Shown piece after piece: positions 60,989 through 64,000 of a stretch of DNA of 64,000 nt. Source of the stretch: Lysinibacillus sphaericus (GTDB lineage Bacteria > Bacillota > Bacilli > Bacillales_A > Planococcaceae). The position numbers and the translations under genes were made by a program. Position 1 is the stretch's first letter. Each line of letters opens with the position of its first letter. The notes below the pieces were generated by a model. It was not told where the DNA came from. It saw only the letters and a list, made by a program, of their open reading frames with translations, and did not search any database. The DNA lies in NCBI RefSeq assembly GCF_006864135.1, contig NZ_SADV01000006.1, forward strand, positions 186,001-250,000, written 5' to 3'.

Positions 60989-61603
60989 TCAAAAGACTTT
61001 TTTCGCATATATTCGAATAGATAGTAGCCACGATCCTACATATAAAATAATGATTGTAAAGATAGCTACAAAATACATTTGTGTTTCTTGTAAAGTCAGA
61101 AACTTTTGTATCAGTTCCCTTAATGTATCATTAAAACTAGGGAATAAATATTTAATGGTTACCAAATATATACCAAATAAAGTACCTGAAGCAATCATTA
61201 ATGCTTGCGTTTTAAATTTATAACAAATTGGCAGTATGAATGATATAGCGACCATAACAAGACCGATAATTATCACTATATCTTTCAATAAAAACAATGT
61301 CTCTTTTCCGTTTAAGAGGAAATTACCTAAATACGTAATGAGTATAATTAGTGATGTATATATCAATGAACCTATATATCTCGAACTAACAATTTGCTTT
61401 CTCGTATATGGTAGCGAATTAAGTAAAATATTAGCATTATCTTTTTCATCGTAAGAAAAGGACATGGTAATAATCGCTAAACTATATAAGAATCCTATTT
61501 TCACTAGGGACACATTTATTAATAAATAAAGAATAATAGTAGCAATGTATAATACAATCATTTTCTTTTGTATTAAAATATCTTTAAATATAAGGTTAGA
61601 CAT
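60989..61603 (-). CDS. ABC-2 permease, duplicate copy 2
   Basis: 204 residues from ATG 61603, the position equivalent to the start of copy 1; a longer frame to 61693 lies inside the ATPase gene. Six membrane segments; SYDEKDNANILLNSLPYTRKQIVSSRYIGSLI matches copy 1. Follows the ATPase gene by four bases and is co-translated with it. Divergence from copy 1 is concentrated in the membrane segments, which may reflect a change of partner or substrate. Confidence 0.87.
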   Translation of the reverse strand: MSNLIFKDILIQKKMIVLYIATIILYLLINVSLVKIGFLYSLAIITMSFSYDEKDNANILLNSLPYTRKQIVSSRYIGSLIYTSLIILITYLGNFLLNGKETLFLLKDIVIIIGLVMVAISFILPICYKFKTQALMIASGTLFGIYLVTIKYLFPSFNDTLRELIQKFLTLQETQMYFVAIFTIIILYVGSWLLSIRIYAKKVF

Positions 61604-61607
61604 GCAA

Positions 61608-62465
61608 TCACCATCCTTTTTTCGTATAGTACATAATATCTTCAAGCGTTGGTTTTTCCACAATAACAGAATCCCCAAATATTTTTGCCACACGATTTTT
61701 ATCCGCTGTTAATGCCTCAAAGCCTATGTTCGATTTTCGAATTGCCACAAACTCTCGTTCCGTTTCTTGATCCAATAAATTCAATGTCCCTTTGACAATA
61801 GCATATTCCTCTTCAATCTTATAAAACTCCTTCGTGAATATATGTTCACCGTTATGAACAAAGGTAATATAATCCGCAATTCGGTCTAAATCTGTTGTTA
61901 TATGTGTCGAGAAGAAAATCGTTTTATCTTCATCTTGCATTAACTCATGTAGAATATTTAGTAGCTCCCTACGAAATATCGGATCGAGCCCAGCAGTTGG
62001 TTCATCCATAATAATTAATTCTGCATGATGAGCTAGCGCTATAGCTAACGAAGCTTTCATCTTCATTCCCTTTGAAAAGGTCTTCATATATTTGTTCAAT
62101 GGTAGTTCAAACTGATCAACATAACGTTGAAAGGCGTCATCATCCCAGTTTTTATAGGCTGGTTTAATAATCCTTTTCATATCTTTTAACGTTACATTTT
62201 CATAAAAGACGTTTTCATCATAGACAAAACCAATACGTTCCTTTATGTCTTTTTCATGCTTCTTATAATCCATCCCAAACACTGAAACAGTACCACTATC
62301 TTGCTTTAGCAAGTTCATAATCAATTTGATTGTTGTAGACTTTCCTGCACCATTGCCCCCGATAAATCCAGTTACAAAGCCCTTTTTTACGTTAATAGAG
62401 AAATCTTTTATCTGAAATCCCTTAAAAGATTTATGAACATGCTGTAATTCAATGACATTTTCCAT
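61608..62465 (-). CDS. ABC transporter ATPase (YtrB-like), sole survivor of the duplicated pair
   Basis: 285 residues. Walker A GGNGAGKSTT, signature FSKGMKMKASLAIAL, Walker B LIIMDEPTAGLDP, switch His in FSTHITTDLD, and a C-terminal tail LEDIMYYTKKGW. Its ribosome site (GGAGGGTGAA) lies inside the remnant of a GntR gene. Drives the ABC-2 permease downstream and possibly also copy 1. The operator-like palindrome at 62533-62560 lies in its promoter region. Confidence 0.92.
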   Translation of the reverse strand: MENVIELQHVHKSFKGFQIKDFSINVKKGFVTGFIGGNGAGKSTTIKLIMNLLKQDSGTVSVFGMDYKKHEKDIKERIGFVYDENVFYENVTLKDMKRIIKPAYKNWDDDAFQRYVDQFELPLNKYMKTFSKGMKMKASLAIALAHHAELIIMDEPTAGLDPIFRRELLNILHELMQDEDKTIFFSTHITTDLDRIADYITFVHNGEHIFTKEFYKIEEEYAIVKGTLNLLDQETEREFVAIRKSNIGFEALTADKNRVAKIFGDSVIVEKPTLEDIMYYTKKGW

Positions 62466-62509
62466 TCTTCACCCTCCGTATGCAATAATGTAAGCATTTC
62501 CTTGAGCTC
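62466..62509 (-). pseudogene. Remnant of a GntR regulator gene (copy 2)
   Basis: On the minus strand this reads ELKEMLTLLHTEGEE, against ELKEMLTLLYSEDE at the C-terminus of the intact GntR at 60268. The frame is preserved for about 14 codons and then meets the ATPase start. The rest of that gene is gone. Confidence 0.8.
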
Positions 62510-62532
62510 TTAAAGGCAAATTCCTACATATT

Positions 62533-62560
62533 GTATATATACTCTATGTACAATATATAC
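62533..62560. promoter_or_regulatory. Candidate YtrA-type operator
   Basis: GTATATAT, a 12-bp spacer (itself AC...GT), ATATATAC form a perfect inverted repeat about 70 bp upstream of the ATPase gene. Likely site for the GntR protein encoded at 60268, which now acts at a distance. Confidence 0.55.
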
Positions 62561-62600
62561 ACAATAAACATATTTTGCAAGTAAAATTATGATTGAAAAT

Positions 62601-62644
62601 AAAAAACGAAAACATGAGATTGTTAAATCACAAGCTCATGTTTG
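62601..62644 (-). terminator. Terminator after the YdhR-like gene
   Basis: AAACATGAG...TTGT pairs with ACAA...CTCATGTTT with one mismatch; on the minus strand it is followed by CGTTTTTTATTTT. Confidence 0.8.
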
Positions 62645-62705
62645 CTGTTTTTAATTATTTAGTTGATAATACTGCGAACTATGGCTCCCAATTAGCTTTA
62701 GCTAA

Positions 62706-63011
62706 CTATTTAATTGGCGCATTATTAATTGTTGATAATACTTCATTTACCTCGAAGATCTTCCCACGAATATCGGTAATGCCAAAACTTATTAATCGTT
62801 CTGAATGCATAGTTAAATATTTCTCTGCTGCTGTTTTGGTTTCAAATAAATATATCCCACCAGCTTCTTTAGTCGCAGCATTCTCAGTCCAAACCTTCCA
62901 AATCATACCCGACTCTTCATTAATACTTTTTGCTAAATCAGTAAATCCCTCGGACATTTCTTCACCGAATGGCCCGTCCATTGTAAAATCAACTTGTAAT
63001 AAATATTTCAT
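62706..63011 (-). CDS. YdhR-like monooxygenase-fold protein
   Basis: 101 residues matching the YdhR family (PF08803, dimeric alpha/beta barrel): LLQVDFTMDGPFGEEM at the start, GMIWKVWTENAATKEAGGIYLFETKTAAEKYL in the middle, and GITDIRGKIFEVNE. These small proteins are thought to act on aromatic or quinone compounds without cofactor; the substrate is not known. AGGGGGAG precedes ATG 63011. Single gene with a terminator. Confidence 0.88.
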   Translation of the reverse strand: MKYLLQVDFTMDGPFGEEMSEGFTDLAKSINEESGMIWKVWTENAATKEAGGIYLFETKTAAEKYLTMHSERLISFGITDIRGKIFEVNEVLSTINNAPIK

Positions 63012-63078
63012 GATTAAACTCCCCCTTTTATTTTTCCTATAACAATTAGTAATTTTTATGGTTCTTCATCATGATGTG

Positions 63079-63126
63079 TGGTGTGATTTCCGTTCCGAGG
63101 GCGCTTTTTAGCTGCCGCTTCGCCTC
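63079..63126. repeat. Type A repeat fragment
   Basis: GTGATTTCCGTTCC, GAGGGCGCTTTTTAGCTGCCGCTTCGCC matches the left arm and inner part of the type A element. Confidence 0.55.
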
Positions 63127-63209
63127 GTAATGATCCACAAAAGTATCGAATTGAAAAAAGTATCATGATTCGTTTAAACACTATCTTTTTAACTATCCCT
63201 CTGAAGGAT

Positions 63210-63713
63210 TTAGCGTTCCAACATATAATCGATAAACTGCAGCTTTTTGCCATTCATTTCGAACTTATTATCACTTATACACACTTGTTTAAAACCATTC
63301 TTTTCAAGAACCCTTTGAGATGCAATATTATTTGTTGTTGTTTTTGCTTTAATCTTTTTGACGCGGATTTCTGTTTCTAATAGTAGTTTTAAGGCTCTAG
63401 CCGCTATTCCTTTGCCCCCATATTCTTGTCCCACTCTATAACCGACTTCTGCTATATCATTCGTTGTATCTATATCTACTAAATTAATTCTTCCAACAAT
63501 ACTGCCTGAGTTATCTTTTATTAAGTAGAATTTCGATTTATTTTCTTGTTGTTCTGTTAAAAGCTCCCTATGTCTTATTTTAAATGTCTCAAAATTATAA
63601 TAGTCTTCTCCACGACCAGGTACCATTTGTTCAAAAAATAGTCTATTATTCTTTTCAAACTCAAACAATTCTTCTGCATCGCGTTCTTGTAAGCAAATAA
63701 TTGAAATTTCCAA
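63210..63713 (-). CDS. GNAT N-acetyltransferase (RimJ/RimL type)
   Basis: 167 residues with GSIVGRINLVDIDTTNDIAEVGYRV, acetyl-CoA loop QEYGGKGIAARAL and NNIASQRVLEKNGF. The LQERDAEELFEFEKNNRLFFEQMVPGR start is typical of the RimJ/RimL-like enzymes that acetylate protein N-termini or small molecules. Not closely related to the acetyltransferases at 32549 or 21159. A GGGGGATG site precedes the start. Confidence 0.88.
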   Translation of the reverse strand: MEISIICLQERDAEELFEFEKNNRLFFEQMVPGRGEDYYNFETFKIRHRELLTEQQENKSKFYLIKDNSGSIVGRINLVDIDTTNDIAEVGYRVGQEYGGKGIAARALKLLLETEIRVKKIKAKTTTNNIASQRVLEKNGFKQVCISDNKFEMNGKKLQFIDYMLER

Positions 63714-63770
63714 GCTAATTCATCCCCCTCATCCTTTATGCCTCAAATCCAAATTTGTAAGAAAAAAGCA

Positions 63771-63813
63771 AAAAACAAACTCTTTACGCTATCATACATA
63801 AGAGTTTGTTTTT
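63771..63813. terminator. Terminator of the cut-off gene at the right edge
   Basis: AAAAACAAACTCTT pairs with AAGAGTTTGTTTTT around a 15-nt loop. It lies downstream of the minus-strand gene ending at 63870 and before the acetyltransferase gene. Confidence 0.85.
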
Positions 63814-63869
63814 AATCTATTGGAATCTTGAAATGAAGAAATGTATAACCATTCGAATAAAGAGAAAAA

Positions 63870-64000
63870 TCAACCATCTAAATCTTTTAATCGTCTCCGA
63901 ATAGTAGCTTCAGAAACGCGAAATATTCGTGCAATTTCCCGATTACTTTTTCCAGCATCCTTTAACTGCAGCAACTTCGATTCGTTTATAGCTACTTTTG
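63870..64000 (-). CDS. Helix-turn-helix protein, C-terminal end only
   Basis: The last 42 or so residues of a minus-strand gene that begins beyond the window. They form one helix-turn-helix: LLQLKDAGKSNREIARIFRVSEATIRRRLKDLDG. This pattern occurs at the C-terminus of resolvase/invertase-type recombinases and in some regulators; the rest of the gene is needed to decide. Confidence 0.65.
   Translation of the reverse strand, partial: KVAINESKLLQLKDAGKSNREIARIFRVSEATIRRRLKDLDG

Noticed and set aside
62593-63042. 149-codon plus-strand frame
   Set aside because: Antisense to the YdhR-like gene, which has a ribosome site, domain match and terminator.

Overview
The window reads as chromosomal DNA of a low-GC, endospore-former-type Bacillota, most likely Lysinibacillus or a close Bacillaceae/Planococcaceae relative. 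The grounds are the AT-rich sequence, strong AGGAGG ribosome sites with frequent TTG/GTG starts, several gene sets matching Bacillus subtilis arrangements (ytcD/ytbD/ytbE, yozG/yoaS, an msmX regulator with msmX, a bltD-like acetyltransferase next to a MerR gene), and many short GC-richer intergenic repeats. The genus is an inference. I see no rRNA, tRNA, CRISPR array, intact insertion sequence or prophage.

Layout. 1-8 kb: the end of a MocR-type regulator, small proteins including a DUF1540 protein, an erythromycin-esterase-family lipoprotein, a three-gene peptide-antibiotic-type ABC transporter and a two-component system. 8-16 kb: a VOC protein, the ytbE/ytcD/ytbD set with candidate shared operator motifs, an S-box (SAM-I) riboswitch with terminator in front of a cyclase-family hydrolase, DedA, a HAD phosphatase, and a 190-bp element closed by inverted repeats. 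15.6-24 kb: a DUF2225 protein with a YvyF-like protein, a second erythromycin-esterase-family protein, a split DUF4272 gene, a MerR-controlled acetyltransferase/MATE pair and an AI-2E-family protein. 24-33 kb: RidA, an amino-acid permease, an IclR regulator, oxidoreductases and ring-cleavage-type VOC genes, with a candidate MhqR box before an FMN reductase. 33-42 kb: a PadR gene that looks leaderless, followed by a membrane protein and a penicillin-binding-type serine hydrolase; cupin; yozG/yoaS; YitT; D-Ala-D-Ala ligase with a MocR regulator; and a methyltransferase.

42-57 kb is the most coherent block: a sugar-catabolic locus. A regulator and an MsmX-type ATPase lie on the plus strand. On the minus strand are, in order of transcription, a Gfo/Idh/MocA oxidoreductase, two LplB/LplC-type permeases, a lipoprotein binding protein, a DUF624 protein, an N-acetyl-hexosamine-6-phosphate deacetylase, a GntR/UTRA regulator, a class II ketose-bisphosphate aldolase, a PfkB-type sugar-phosphate kinase, a SIS sugar isomerase/deaminase and a ROK kinase. 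The enzyme set fits import of an N-acetylated amino sugar by ABC transport and its breakdown through tagatose phosphates, an N-acetylgalactosamine-type pathway using a kinase instead of a PTS. The binding-protein and permease genes have no ATPase beside them, so the nearby MsmX is the obvious energiser.

57-63 kb holds ABC transporters with clear traces of a tandem segmental duplication followed by complementary gene loss: one copy kept the GntR regulator and lost the ATPase, the other kept the ATPase and lost the regulator. Scars of both lost genes are readable. The window ends with a YdhR-like monooxygenase, a GNAT acetyltransferase and a cut-off helix-turn-helix gene.
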